Below are positions 33,708 to 41,957 of a DNA stretch of 64,000 bases, one piece after another. This DNA is from Nitrobacteraceae bacterium AZCC 1564 (GTDB taxonomy: Bacteria; Pseudomonadota; Alphaproteobacteria; Rhizobiales; Xanthobacteraceae), in NCBI GenBank assembly GCA_036924835.1, contig JBAGRR010000001.1:4665001-4729000 (forward strand). The letters run 5' to 3'. Numbering within the stretch: the first letter of the stretch is position 1; every line of letters begins with the position of its first letter. Both the position numbers and the translations under genes were made by a program. The notes beneath the pieces were generated by a model. It did no database searches. It had not been told where the DNA came from and saw nothing but the letters and a program-made list of their open reading frames with translations.

Positions 33708-34916
33708 TTACTTCACCAGCGGACATTCGCTTTCCGCGAGGGAGCGAAATGCCTGATCGCCGGGGATCGTCGCCAGCACTTTGTAATAGTCCCACGGATA
33801 TTTGGATTCGGTTGGCTTTTTGACCTGAACCAGCAGCATGTCGTGAGCCATGCGTCCATCCTTGCGGATGGTTCCACCGCGCGAAAAGAAATCGTCCACC
33901 GGCATTTCACGCATCTTTGCCAGCACGGCCTGAGTATCGGTGGTGCCCGCGGCCTTCACCGCCTTGAGATAGTGCGCGACTTCTGAATAGACGCCGGCAT
34001 GGGTCATCGTCGGCATCGCGTTGCGGCGGGCAAAGAACTTCTTCGACCATGCGCGCGTGTCGTCGTTGAGGTCCCAGTAGAATCCCTCAACGAAGGTCAG
34101 GCCCTGTGCTGTTTGCAGGCCCATGCTGTGGATGTCCGAGATGTAGACGAGCGGCGTGACGATGATGTGGTCCTTGTTCAGCCCGAATTCAGCCGCCTGC
34201 TTCACGGAATTGATGGTGTCGGAACCCGCATTGGCGAATGCGATCACTTTTGCTTTTGAGGCCTGAGCCTGCAGCAGGAATGAACTGAAGTCCGAATTGT
34301 TCAGGGGATGGCGCACGTTACCGACCACGGTGCCGCCGAGCGCAGTGAGGGTCTTGGCGGCCTCTGCCTGTAGCGACAGGCCGAGCGCATAATCCACCGT
34401 CATGAAGAACCAGCTCTTGTCGCCTTTGGCCACCAGTGCCTTGGCGAGACCTGCCGCATTCGAGTAGGCGTCGTAGACCCACTGGATACCGTTCGGCGAG
34501 CACTGCTTGCCGGTCAACTCGGTCGTGGCTGCGGTCGCGTAAAGCGCGATCTTGTTCTTGTCCTTCACCAGTTGCTGGATCGCGAGCGCGACGGCTGAGT
34601 TTGGCATATCGGCCACCACGTCGACGCCATCGACGTCGATCCAGTGCCGCACGATGGTGGTGGCGACGTCAGTCTTGTGCTGATGGTCGGCGGAGACAAT
34701 TTCGATCGGCCGGTTGCCGATCTTTCCGCCTGCATCTTCGGCGGCCATCTTCGCGGCCTCCACTGAGCCGAGCCCGGCCTGATCGGCATAAAGGCTCGAC
34801 ATATCGCTGAGAACGCCGATCTTGATGGGCTTGTCTGTGGTTTGCGCTTGGGCTGCAATACTTCCGAAAAGGATGCCGGAAGTTAGAATGGCAAGCGCCT
34901 TCATTTGAAACTTCAT
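33708..34916 (-). CDS. ABC transporter substrate-binding protein (LivK-like)
   Basis: A 402-residue periplasmic binding protein of the branched-chain amino acid/amide type: signal peptide (about 1-24, ending IAAQAQ), then PIKIGVLSDMSSLYADQAGL and two lobes with AYSNAAGLAKALVAKG and the typical C-terminal PWDYYKVLATIPG. No permease or ATPase genes are adjacent, so it relies on transporter parts elsewhere. Together with two RidA-fold genes upstream and the GntR gene, it suggests uptake and handling of an amino or imino compound. GGAAGGTGA precedes ATG 34916. Confidence 0.9.
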   Translation of the reverse strand: MKFQMKALAILTSGILFGSIAAQAQTTDKPIKIGVLSDMSSLYADQAGLGSVEAAKMAAEDAGGKIGNRPIEIVSADHQHKTDVATTIVRHWIDVDGVDVVADMPNSAVALAIQQLVKDKNKIALYATAATTELTGKQCSPNGIQWVYDAYSNAAGLAKALVAKGDKSWFFMTVDYALGLSLQAEAAKTLTALGGTVVGNVRHPLNNSDFSSFLLQAQASKAKVIAFANAGSDTINSVKQAAEFGLNKDHIIVTPLVYISDIHSMGLQTAQGLTFVEGFYWDLNDDTRAWSKKFFARRNAMPTMTHAGVYSEVAHYLKAVKAAGTTDTQAVLAKMREMPVDDFFSRGGTIRKDGRMAHDMLLVQVKKPTESKYPWDYYKVLATIPGDQAFRSLAESECPLVK

Positions 34917-34950
34917 AAGTCACCTTCCGCTGTTACGTTGACGCAAACTG

Positions 34951-35364
34951 TCACTTCGCCGCCGGAAGCCCGACGACAGCCTCGATCTCCACTTTCATTT
35001 CCGGGATTGCGAGCCGGCTCACCTCGATGAGGGTGCTGGCGGGCCGCGCCGAGCCAAAGAACTCTTGCCGCACCGGATTGATCTTGGCGCGGTCGTCGAT
35101 GTTCGTGAGAAACACCGTCACCTTGAGCACGTCGGCCATTGTGGCGCCCGCTGCATCGAGCACCAGCTTGAGGTTCGTCAGGATCTGGCGAGTCTGGGTC
35201 GCTGAATCGTCACCGCCGACGAGTTGTCCATCGCCGTTATGCGCGGTGAGACCGGACACGAACAGGATATTCCCGAAGCGCACGGCATCGGTGTAGTGAC
35301 TTAAAGGAGCAGGGAGCCCGGCAACCTTGAATTCCTGGCGTTCGGGCGAATGGGACTGGGACAC
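34951..35364 (-). CDS. RidA-family protein (enamine/imine deaminase type)
   Basis: A 137-residue YjgF/YER057c/UK114-fold protein. The catalytic Arg is present (Arg107 in SARPASTLIEV), as is the conserved IEAVVGLP terminal strand, so it can be an active trimeric 2-aminoacrylate/imine deaminase. It starts at GTG 35364 with AAGGAGAATTGCC in front. It sits between the second RidA-like gene (92 bp upstream) and the binding-protein gene (34 bp downstream), in one transcription unit facing the GntR regulator. Confidence 0.88.
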   Translation of the reverse strand: MSQSHSPERQEFKVAGLPAPLSHYTDAVRFGNILFVSGLTAHNGDGQLVGGDDSATQTRQILTNLKLVLDAAGATMADVLKVTVFLTNIDDRAKINPVRQEFFGSARPASTLIEVSRLAIPEMKVEIEAVVGLPAAK

Positions 35365-35456
35365 GGCAATTCTCCTTGAACTTACGAGCTGAAAAAAGTT
35401 GCCGGTGTCTCCGCTGTCGTCTCTGCGTCAACGGAGAGAACGGCGTGCGCGGTTCG

Positions 35457-35867
35457 TCAGATGGCCGCGATGGTCTGCACCTCTACCAGGAACGGCTCCT
35501 TCACCAGCCGATCGACCATCAGCATTGTGTTCGGAGGATATTTTCCGTTCGGAAACATCTTCGGAAATTCACGCAGACGAAATTCCATGAACTTCGGAAT
35601 GTCCTGCGAATGAACGAGATAGGTCGTGAACTGGACCACGTTGCCCCATGACGCGCCGGCAGACTTCAGCGCAGCTTCGATGTTTCTGAAGACCTGCTTC
35701 GTCTGGGTGTCGAAGTCACCTTCGCCGATGACATTGCCCTTGGAGTCACCCGACAGCATGCCGGCGATGAAAAGAAATTCGTTCGCCTTCACGCGGGTGA
35801 CGTGGGTGTATTGTCCCATCGGGGGCCCGAGTTCGTCCGGGTTGTAGATGTTGATGTCTGCTGACAT
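35457..35867 (-). CDS. RidA-fold protein lacking the catalytic arginine
   Basis: A 136-residue RidA-superfamily protein. The segment matching RPxxST of active RidA reads KYPPNTMLMVDRLV here (about residues 109-122), so the deaminase Arg is missing. This fits the subgroups of the superfamily that lack deaminase activity and whose roles are mostly unknown. It starts at ATG 35867 behind GAGAGGAAAG and is the first gene of the unit with the active-type RidA and the binding protein. A binding or hydrolytic role on the same substrate is possible. Confidence 0.85.
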   Translation of the reverse strand: MSADINIYNPDELGPPMGQYTHVTRVKANEFLFIAGMLSGDSKGNVIGEGDFDTQTKQVFRNIEAALKSAGASWGNVVQFTTYLVHSQDIPKFMEFRLREFPKMFPNGKYPPNTMLMVDRLVKEPFLVEVQTIAAI

Positions 35868-36213
35868 GGGCTTTCCTCTCTTTTTCTCTGGGTTGAAAGA
35901 CGAAGGCTTGAGATGCGCTGCGGAATGCGAAGCGGCGTACGCCGATCGATCGGCGCGAGCGTGCGTTTGCATTCAGCGAAATTCGCGTTGGTGAGGGCTG
36001 AGCACTGCGCCGCTGCTCTTCGAAGCGCCGGCATGAGCCGCGCCGCGTAATGAGACGTCATGAACTTCATCGGCAAGCCAACCCATTCTGGTCTCAACAA
36101 GCGTGAAGATCGGCAGATGCGGCGGGTAGCGCAGGCGAGAGCCGCTCTCGCAGGTCCGTGGAGGCGTGTGAATTGTCCGCTCCCGGCGCCTTGTGAAAGG
36201 CAACCATTTTTGA
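35868..36213. other. Divergent intergenic region, RidA-like/GntR
   Basis: About 380 bp separate the two starts. Apart from the AT-rich repeat at 36214-36229 close to gntR, no second clear operator, hairpin or small frame was recognised. Confidence 0.4.
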
Positions 36214-36229
36214 ATACAATATACAATAT
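36214..36229. promoter_or_regulatory. Probable GntR (FCD) operator, ATACAAT direct repeat
   Basis: ATACAATATACAATAT is a tandem ATACAAT pair in an otherwise GC-rich region, 18 bp upstream of the gntR start. Inverse TTGTAT half-sites are typical of FCD-type GntR regulators. It is probably an autoregulatory site that also affects the divergent RidA operon; inferred. Confidence 0.55.
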
Positions 36230-36246
36230 GGGCAGGTGAGAAATTC

Positions 36247-36909
36247 ATGGCAAAAGCTGCACAAATCAACAGCGTTATGAGTGTTTCCGAGACATTGTAC
36301 GGGCGCTTGCGGGACGGAATTCTTTCGGGCGACTTCCCGCCGGGACGCGTGCTGCGCCAGGAGGAGCTGTCGCGCCGCTTCGGTGCGAGCCGCGTGCCGC
36401 TGCGAGAGGCGATGACGCGGCTCGAGGTTGAGGGCCTTGTGGTGCTCAGGCCGCGGCGCGGCTATGCGGTGCTCTCACTGGAGCCTGCGGAAATTCGCGA
36501 GATCTTCGAGCTGCGCGCCGTTGTCGAGGAGCACCTTGCGGGCATCGCTGCGAAGACGAGAACCGAGAAGGATATCGGGGCCGTCCTGCAATCGTTGTCG
36601 CGCATGGAGCGGATTGCTGCGAAGACGCCGAACCAGACCGACAAATGGCTGGATGCCAATTCGGAATTCCACATGCGCCTTTTGGGCGCCGCGCATCGCC
36701 GCCATGCCGGCCGTTTCGCGGGCATGCTTCGCGATCAGGTCGAGCCGTACATTCGGGTGGAGATCGGACTCACGAAAGAGGTCATGCAGGCAGAGGACGA
36801 ACATCGAAAGATGTTCGACGCGCTGCAGGCCGGTGATGCATCGCGCTTGCGAAAGCTGTGCCGCCAGCACTGCGAGAACACGGCATCGCGGTTGATCAAG
36901 GCGCTGTAG
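36247..36909 (+). CDS. GntR-family regulator with FCD domain
   Basis: A 220-residue FadR-subfamily regulator: winged helix at about 15-78 (ETLYGRLRDGILSGDFPPGR, SRRFGASRVPLREAMTRLEV) and an FCD effector domain at about 88-215 with the metal-binding pattern including FHMRLLGAAHRRH and EDEHRKMFDALQAGD. It is divergent from the RidA/binding-protein unit and likely represses it. FCD ligands are usually carboxylic acids. The ATACAAT repeats lie just upstream. Confidence 0.9.
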   Translation: MAKAAQINSVMSVSETLYGRLRDGILSGDFPPGRVLRQEELSRRFGASRVPLREAMTRLEVEGLVVLRPRRGYAVLSLEPAEIREIFELRAVVEEHLAGIAAKTRTEKDIGAVLQSLSRMERIAAKTPNQTDKWLDANSEFHMRLLGAAHRRHAGRFAGMLRDQVEPYIRVEIGLTKEVMQAEDEHRKMFDALQAGDASRLRKLCRQHCENTASRLIKAL

Positions 36910-36972
36910 GCCGCTTGGCACGCGTGAAGCGCTCGCCCGAAGTTTCAACTCGCCGCGCCCGTGAGACTTAAA

Positions 36973-37012
36973 GGAACAAAAGTTTCTGAAAGGGAACAAA
37001 AGTTTCTGAAAG
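36973..37012. repeat. Perfect 20-bp tandem duplication
   Basis: GGAACAAAAGTTTCTGAAAG occurs twice head-to-tail, 40 bp upstream of the small gene at 37053. GGAAC resembles the -35 element of EcfG (general stress) promoters in alphaproteobacteria, but no good CGTT -10 follows at 16-17 bp. It may be a promoter or operator duplicate. Confidence 0.6.
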
Positions 37013-37052
37013 ACATTGCTGTCCTACTATTTCGTTTCACAGGAGGACCAGC

Positions 37053-37265
37053 ATGCGAAAGACGATAATTTTGGCAGCATGCGCGGCACTGCTCATTGGT
37101 CCGGCATTTGCCCAGACCAGTCAGCCTCAAGGCGGCGCCAATCCGGGCGCATCGGAAATGTCGAAAGCTGCCGCAAAGAAGGGAAAAAGCACGACGGGAA
37201 TGGCCGGCAAAACAAAGCAGAAAATGCAGAAGGACGGCACGAAATCCAAGGCGCCGAAATACTAA
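37053..37265 (+). CDS. Small secreted basic protein
   Basis: A 70-residue protein with a clear signal peptide (MRKTIILAACAALLIGPAFA) and a mature part of about 49 residues rich in Lys, Ala, Gly and Thr (MSKAAAKKGKSTTGMAGKTK). No domain is recognised. The ribosome site CAGGAGGAC is strong and an intrinsic terminator follows, so it is a genuine monocistronic gene. The tandem 20-bp repeat upstream may control it. Similar short basic periplasmic proteins occur widely in this group. Confidence 0.7.
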   Translation: MRKTIILAACAALLIGPAFAQTSQPQGGANPGASEMSKAAAKKGKSTTGMAGKTKQKMQKDGTKSKAPKY

Positions 37266-37284
37266 TCTTCTCAATTAAGAGTTG

Positions 37285-37313
37285 CGTCGCGCTCCGAACG
37301 AGCGCGACGTCTT
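37285..37313 (+). terminator. Intrinsic terminator
   Basis: CGTCGCGCTC (37285-37294) pairs with GAGCGCGACG (37300-37309) over CGAAC, followed by TCTTTG. It closes the 70-residue gene. Confidence 0.85.
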
Positions 37314-37445
37314 TGTCATCGGCCGTGTTGCCAGGACGGTCGGTCTCTTTAATCACTCAATCGTCACTTGGATGCATCGGCGCTCCACGCGGAATAAGTG
37401 GTTTTCTGCCGGGCAAACAAATCGTCTAGCGCGTGAGGGTCCGCC

Positions 37446-39140
37446 ATGTCGCAGTCGGTCGCAGAGATACTTGTGGATGTGCTTGAGAAGGTCGGTGTCC
37501 GGCAGATTTTCGGTCTCATCGGAGACTCGCTGAATCCACTCGCCGACGCGGTACGCCGAAGCAAGATTGAATGGATCGGCGTGCGTCATGAAGAGGGCGC
37601 CGCGCTTGCCGCAGCCGGACAGGCAAAACTGACAGGCGGGCTTGGTGTCTGCGCGGGCACCACGGGGCCGGGCAGCACGCATCTCGTCGCCGGTCTTTAT
37701 GAAGCGGCGCGCGATCATGCGCCGGTGCTTGCACTCTCAGGCGACATGCCGCGTCAGATGCACGGAACGGACTTCATCCAGACCACCGAGCCTGATCTGT
37801 TATTCAGGGATGTCTCGCTCTACACGGAGACCATCTCCACCGCGCAGCAGGCACCAAGCGTGATTCATCAAGCCATCGCGGCAGCGTTCGCTGGTCCTGG
37901 TGTCGCGCACCTGACGCTGCCGCAGGACGTGCTCGGCCTTAAGGCGGAGCATTCGGTGACGAGCATTGCCACACTCGGCGGACGCGGAGAAATCGTGCCG
38001 AATGAATACGACATGGCTGATCTCGTGCGCCGCATCGATGAAGCGGGCAATGTCGTCATCATGTGCGGTGCGGGCTGCCGAGGCCTCGCTGATCCCTTGC
38101 GCCGGCTGTCCGATCGCCTGAAGGCACCGCTCGTTCATTCCGTACGCGGCAAGGAGATCATGGCCTATGACGATCCGCACTGGATGGGCGGCCTTGGCAT
38201 GATCGGCACGAGGCCGGTCTATCATGCGGTGCAAACCTGCGACCTGCTGCTGATGATTGGCACCGATTATCCTTATTCGAACTTCCTTCCCTCGAAAGGC
38301 AACGTCGCGCAGATCGACGAGCGCGCGCAGGTGCTGGGACGGCGCACGCCGACCGCGCTCGGCGTTCGCGGTTCCGCGCGTCCTGCGATCGATATTTTGC
38401 TCGAAAGCGTCAAGCCGAAGACCGACACCCGCTTCTTCGAGCGCGTGAGCGAGGAGCGGCGCCGGTGGGACAAGATGCTCGATGAGCAGGCCGACATCAC
38501 GCGCAGCCGCGACAAGATCCATCCGCAGGCGGTGGCGCGTGCCGCGAGCGACTGCGCGCAATCCGATGCGATCTTCGTGCTCGATACGGGCTTGAACACG
38601 CTGTGGTCGGGCAACTGGATTCGGCAGAGTGGGAGGCAGCACATTGTCGGATCGTTCAACAACGCCGCCGTCGGCACCGCGCTCGGACAAGCCAACGGCA
38701 TTCAGGCGCTCGATCGCTTGCGGCAAGTCATCGTGCTGACGGGTGACGGTGGGCTCAACATGCTGCTCGGCGAGTTCATGACGGCGGTTCATCACAAGCT
38801 GCCGCTGAAGGTGATCGTGTTCAACAACTCCGCACTCGGGCTGATCACGCTGGAGGCGGAGAGTATTGGCCTCGTGCCGTTCCGTCAGGCCATCGAATTT
38901 CCAAATCCCGATTTCGCGGCGTTCGCGCGGGCGTGCGGTGGCCACGGCTTTACCGCGAAGGACCCGGGCTTCCTCACCGCCGAAATCAACCAGGCGCTAT
39001 CTGTTGACGGCCCGGCGATCGTCGATTGCGTCGTCGCCGCCGACGAGATGCCGAACATGCCGCATGTCGAGCTCGAACAGGTCGGCCATTTTGCGCTGGC
39101 CAAGATCAAGGAGACCGTGGCCAGATTTTACGGCGGCTGA
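37446..39140 (+). CDS. ThDP-dependent enzyme, PoxB-like pyruvate oxidase/dehydrogenase
   Basis: A 564-residue thiamin diphosphate enzyme. The N-terminal Pyr domain has GLIGDSLNPLADAVR and the cofactor-activating Glu (RHEEGAALAAAGQAK, residues 47-61). The central domain is FAD-binding-like, and the C-terminal PP domain has the GDG motif at 433-435 ending in Asn460-Asn461 (VFNNSALGL). The GLIGDSLN start and RHEE context match pyruvate:quinone oxidoreductase (PoxB) better than acetolactate synthase. It may convert pyruvate to acetate plus CO2 with quinone reduction. It converges with the MmgE/PrpD gene across a repeat element that begins 7 bp after its stop. Confidence 0.85.
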   Translation: MSQSVAEILVDVLEKVGVRQIFGLIGDSLNPLADAVRRSKIEWIGVRHEEGAALAAAGQAKLTGGLGVCAGTTGPGSTHLVAGLYEAARDHAPVLALSGDMPRQMHGTDFIQTTEPDLLFRDVSLYTETISTAQQAPSVIHQAIAAAFAGPGVAHLTLPQDVLGLKAEHSVTSIATLGGRGEIVPNEYDMADLVRRIDEAGNVVIMCGAGCRGLADPLRRLSDRLKAPLVHSVRGKEIMAYDDPHWMGGLGMIGTRPVYHAVQTCDLLLMIGTDYPYSNFLPSKGNVAQIDERAQVLGRRTPTALGVRGSARPAIDILLESVKPKTDTRFFERVSEERRRWDKMLDEQADITRSRDKIHPQAVARAASDCAQSDAIFVLDTGLNTLWSGNWIRQSGRQHIVGSFNNAAVGTALGQANGIQALDRLRQVIVLTGDGGLNMLLGEFMTAVHHKLPLKVIVFNNSALGLITLEAESIGLVPFRQAIEFPNPDFAAFARACGGHGFTAKDPGFLTAEINQALSVDGPAIVDCVVAADEMPNMPHVELEQVGHFALAKIKETVARFYGG

Positions 39141-39146
39141 GGCCAG

Positions 39147-39312
39147 TTAGTGTGGTGGTTCAGAAGTTCGCTTCATTTGCTCCGAGAGCCCTTCAAGCGA
39201 ACTTTTGAACCTAAACCACACTAGAATCATAGATTTCTAGTGTCCTTTCGAATCCGAAGTTCGCTAGGAGGTTCGCTGCAGTATCAGGCGAACTTCGGAT
39301 TCGGGACACTAG
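39147..39312. repeat. CTAG double-hairpin element, family 2
   Basis: Hairpin 39147-39224 (TTAGTGTGGTGGTTCAGAAG ... CTTTTGAACCTAAACCACACTAG region), spacer AATCATAGATTT (39225-39236), hairpin 39237-39312 (CTAGTGTCCTTTCGAATCCG ... CGGATTCGGGACACTAG). The inner arms carry the extra TAA/TTT. It fills the gap between two convergent genes, and its final CTAG supplies the TAG stop of the minus-strand gene. Confidence 0.9.
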
Positions 39313-40778
39313 ATGGAAACGGACATCTTGGCGATATCGCCTGCGTTCGCCAGTGCCTCCACGTTCCAGCATGACTCCATCACCTGGCGGATCTTGGCGG
39401 CGGGAATGATGCCATCCGCCAGGTCGTTGAACTTGGTTTCGAGCTGTTTGTCGGTCATTGGCACTTCGACACTGCCGATCGCGTGCTGGATGTATTTGTG
39501 CAGCGAGCGGCCGTCCTTGGTGACGATGGTCATGTCCACCTGCGCCGCGTCGATGCCCGGCGTCACCACGGGCATCACCTTGGAGCGCAGCGCGACGATG
39601 GTTGGGTCTTTCGCCGTGCGGTCGCTGAATTGTTTTTCGCCGCCTGCGCCTTCGACGATGCCGACTGCAACGGCATGATAGATGCTGAACTTGCTTTCAA
39701 GGCCGGTCTGCGGTGTCTTCTTGCCGGTGAGTTCGAGCACCAGCGGATGCACTTTCAGATCGATGCGTTCGACCTGGTCGGCTGTCAGCTTGTTCTCATT
39801 GCGCAACTGCACGGCGGCATCGATCGCCGGATGCATAACGATGCCGCAGGCAAACGGCTTATAGGTGTTGAGCGCAGCCTCGTAGCGCTTGCCGAGATCG
39901 CCGGTGATCTCGTTATAATCCTGCTTGGTGCTGATGGTGTTGGCCCAGCCGCGCTTGGCCTCGATCATGCTGTCGGAGCTGGTGTAGTTCTTCGAAGCGA
40001 GCGTCGCCGCGAAGATGCCGTTCGCTGCTGCCCGTCCGGGATTGAAGCTCTTGTTCATGGAACCGAAGGATTCGCGTAGCCCCACGGGCTGTGAGGCCGC
40101 AAGGCCCAGTGCCCACACCATCTGCTCTTCGTTCAGTCCCATCAGCTTGCCGACGGCAGCGGCGGAGCCGAACACGCCGGCGGTGCCGGTGATGTGCCAG
40201 CCGACGTCGTAATGGTTGGGATAGACGGCATTGCCGATGCGGCATTCGGTTTCGACGCCGAGCACCAAGGCGTTGAGGAAGTCCTTGCCCGAGACCGGCG
40301 TCATCTCGGAATAGGCGAGGATCGCGGAGGCAACGGGACCTGCGGGATGGATGATCGTCTTCAGGTGGGTGTCGTCGTAATCGAAGATGTGGCTCGACAC
40401 GCCGTTGATGAAGGCGGCATTCATGATGTCGAAGCGTTCGGTGCGGCCGAGCAGGGATGCCTGCTGTGGACCGGAGAATGGCGCGAGCGCAGAAACGGCG
40501 ATGTCCACTGTCTGATGATGCGAGCCGCCGATGGCGACGCCGACCCAGTTCAGCAGCGTGCGCACGCCTTCCTTGCGCACATTGGCCGGCAGATCGTCGT
40601 AGCGCGCGGTGACGACGTAATGTGCGAGCGTACGGGTGACATCTTTCGGCGCAGCGGATTTGGCGGCTTCACCCGATGCGGCCTTCGGTGCCTGCGCGAA
40701 TGCCGCGGTCGTGGCGTTGGCGGCGAGGGGCAGGGCGGCCGCAGTCTGCAACAATGTCCTGCGATCGGTGAGCGGCAT
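39309..40778 (-). CDS. MmgE/PrpD-family protein with Tat-like signal
   Basis: A 489-residue protein. After a twin-arginine-like leader (TDRRTLLQTAAALPLAANAT, ending AFAQA) it has the MmgE/PrpD fold: NWVGVAIGGSHHQTVDIAVS, HIFDYDDTHLKTIIHPAGPV with the conserved Asp/His of the active site, and GMNEEQ/ASQPVGLRESFGSMNKSF-type motifs. Family members are 2-methylcitrate dehydratases and related racemases; an exported form is unusual. ATG 40778 has AGGGAGACG upstream. The stop codon lies in the terminal CTAG of the repeat. It is distinct from prpD at 53896. Confidence 0.85.
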   Translation of the reverse strand: MPLTDRRTLLQTAAALPLAANATTAAFAQAPKAASGEAAKSAAPKDVTRTLAHYVVTARYDDLPANVRKEGVRTLLNWVGVAIGGSHHQTVDIAVSALAPFSGPQQASLLGRTERFDIMNAAFINGVSSHIFDYDDTHLKTIIHPAGPVASAILAYSEMTPVSGKDFLNALVLGVETECRIGNAVYPNHYDVGWHITGTAGVFGSAAAVGKLMGLNEEQMVWALGLAASQPVGLRESFGSMNKSFNPGRAAANGIFAATLASKNYTSSDSMIEAKRGWANTISTKQDYNEITGDLGKRYEAALNTYKPFACGIVMHPAIDAAVQLRNENKLTADQVERIDLKVHPLVLELTGKKTPQTGLESKFSIYHAVAVGIVEGAGGEKQFSDRTAKDPTIVALRSKVMPVVTPGIDAAQVDMTIVTKDGRSLHKYIQHAIGSVEVPMTDKQLETKFNDLADGIIPAAKIRQVMESCWNVEALANAGDIAKMSVSI

Positions 40779-40909
40779 GGGCGTCTCCCTGAAACTGGGT
40801 TCGCGGCGCGGCAAACGTTTGCGTTGAGCCGGCGCAATGTGCCACAGCGGGCGCCGGAGTGTTCTCACCTTGCGGTGAGCGTGCGGCGTTTTCAGGTTTG
40901 TTCGAAGAT

Positions 40910-41833
40910 TCAGTAGGTGGTGTCGTGCGGGTCCGCGTGATGCGGGGCTGCAGCGGCGAACTGCTGCACGATCCAGTCGATGAAGACACGCACGCGCGGT
41001 GAGAGCTGGCGGTTGCGCGGATAGAGCACCGAGACTGGCCCAGGCGGTACAGCATATTCGGTAAGCACACGCACCAACCGGCCTTTTGCGATGTCCCGCT
41101 CGATGTGAAACACCGGCATCTGCGCGAGTCCAAGCCCGAGGCGCACGCCGTCGAGAAAGCTTTCGGTACCCGTCACTGAAAACGGCGAGAGCATATCGAT
41201 GCGCTTGATGCCGTCCGGTTCTACAAACTCGAACGGCGCAAGTGCGCCTGTGGTGAGCGAGCGCAGGCTTACCGCGCGATGGTTCGTGAGATCATCCGGC
41301 GTATGCGGGCGGCCATAACGTTCGAGATAGGCAGGAGCCGCGCAGGTGATGCGCTCGAGCATGGTGACATTACGCGCGATGAGATCGCTGTCGGGCAGCG
41401 CGCCGTAGCGCAGCACGCAGTCCACGCCTTCGCGCACCACGTCGACCCAGCGATCGCTCTCGCTCATGGCGATCTCGATGTCGGGATAGTTGGCGAAGAA
41501 CTGCGGCAGGCCTGGCATGATGAAGTAACGCGCGAGCGTGCCTTGTACCTCGACCCGCAGCGTACCTTTCGGAACAGCGCCGCTGAACGCGCCTTCGGCG
41601 TCCTCGATGTCATCAAGAATGGCGAGGCAGCGACGATAGTAAGCCTCGCCGTCAAGGGTCGGCATCACCGTTCGCGTGGTGCGCTGAAGCAGCCGCACGC
41701 CCAGCCGCTCCTCCATTTGCCGCACCACCTGTGTTGCCGTGGAGCGGGGAATATCCAGGTCATGCGCGGCCTGGGTAAAGCTCCGGCGGTCCACCACCCG
41801 GGTGAACAGCCGCATCGCGTCGAGGCGGTCCAT
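40910..41833 (-). CDS. LysR-family regulator
   Basis: A 307-residue LysR regulator of the AaeR/DmlR-like group: helix-turn-helix at residues 4-63 (MRLFTRVVDRRSFTQAAHDL, STATQVVRQMEERLGVRLLQ), then a two-lobed effector domain with the pattern LRVEVQGTLARYFIMPGLPQ and VREGVDCVLRYGALPDSDLI. It is divergent from the SDR gene at 41958 with a 124-bp shared region, which is the usual arrangement for a LysR regulator and its target. Confidence 0.92.
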   Translation of the reverse strand: MDRLDAMRLFTRVVDRRSFTQAAHDLDIPRSTATQVVRQMEERLGVRLLQRTTRTVMPTLDGEAYYRRCLAILDDIEDAEGAFSGAVPKGTLRVEVQGTLARYFIMPGLPQFFANYPDIEIAMSESDRWVDVVREGVDCVLRYGALPDSDLIARNVTMLERITCAAPAYLERYGRPHTPDDLTNHRAVSLRSLTTGALAPFEFVEPDGIKRIDMLSPFSVTGTESFLDGVRLGLGLAQMPVFHIERDIAKGRLVRVLTEYAVPPGPVSVLYPRNRQLSPRVRVFIDWIVQQFAAAAPHHADPHDTTY

Positions 41834-41957
41834 AGGCCTATTGTTCCAAATTCAAGAGCAGTGTTGCTGTTTCTAACGTGATTATCTTCGAAAATCCAAG
41901 GTGTATCTCCTCATGCACCAGCTCGAGAGCGGGCTCTGGCAAATCCAGGAGATCAAA

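Noticed and set aside
37446-39140. Acetolactate synthase large subunit
   Set aside because: The N-terminal GLIGDSLN and RHEEGAALAAAGQAK context resembles PoxB-type pyruvate oxidase, and there is no ilvH-like regulatory subunit gene.
39147-39312. Double hairpin as a simple bidirectional terminator between convergent genes
   Set aside because: The same architecture occurs between co-directional genes and inside operons, stems are too long with 20-nt loops, and no T-runs follow; a dispersed element explains it better.
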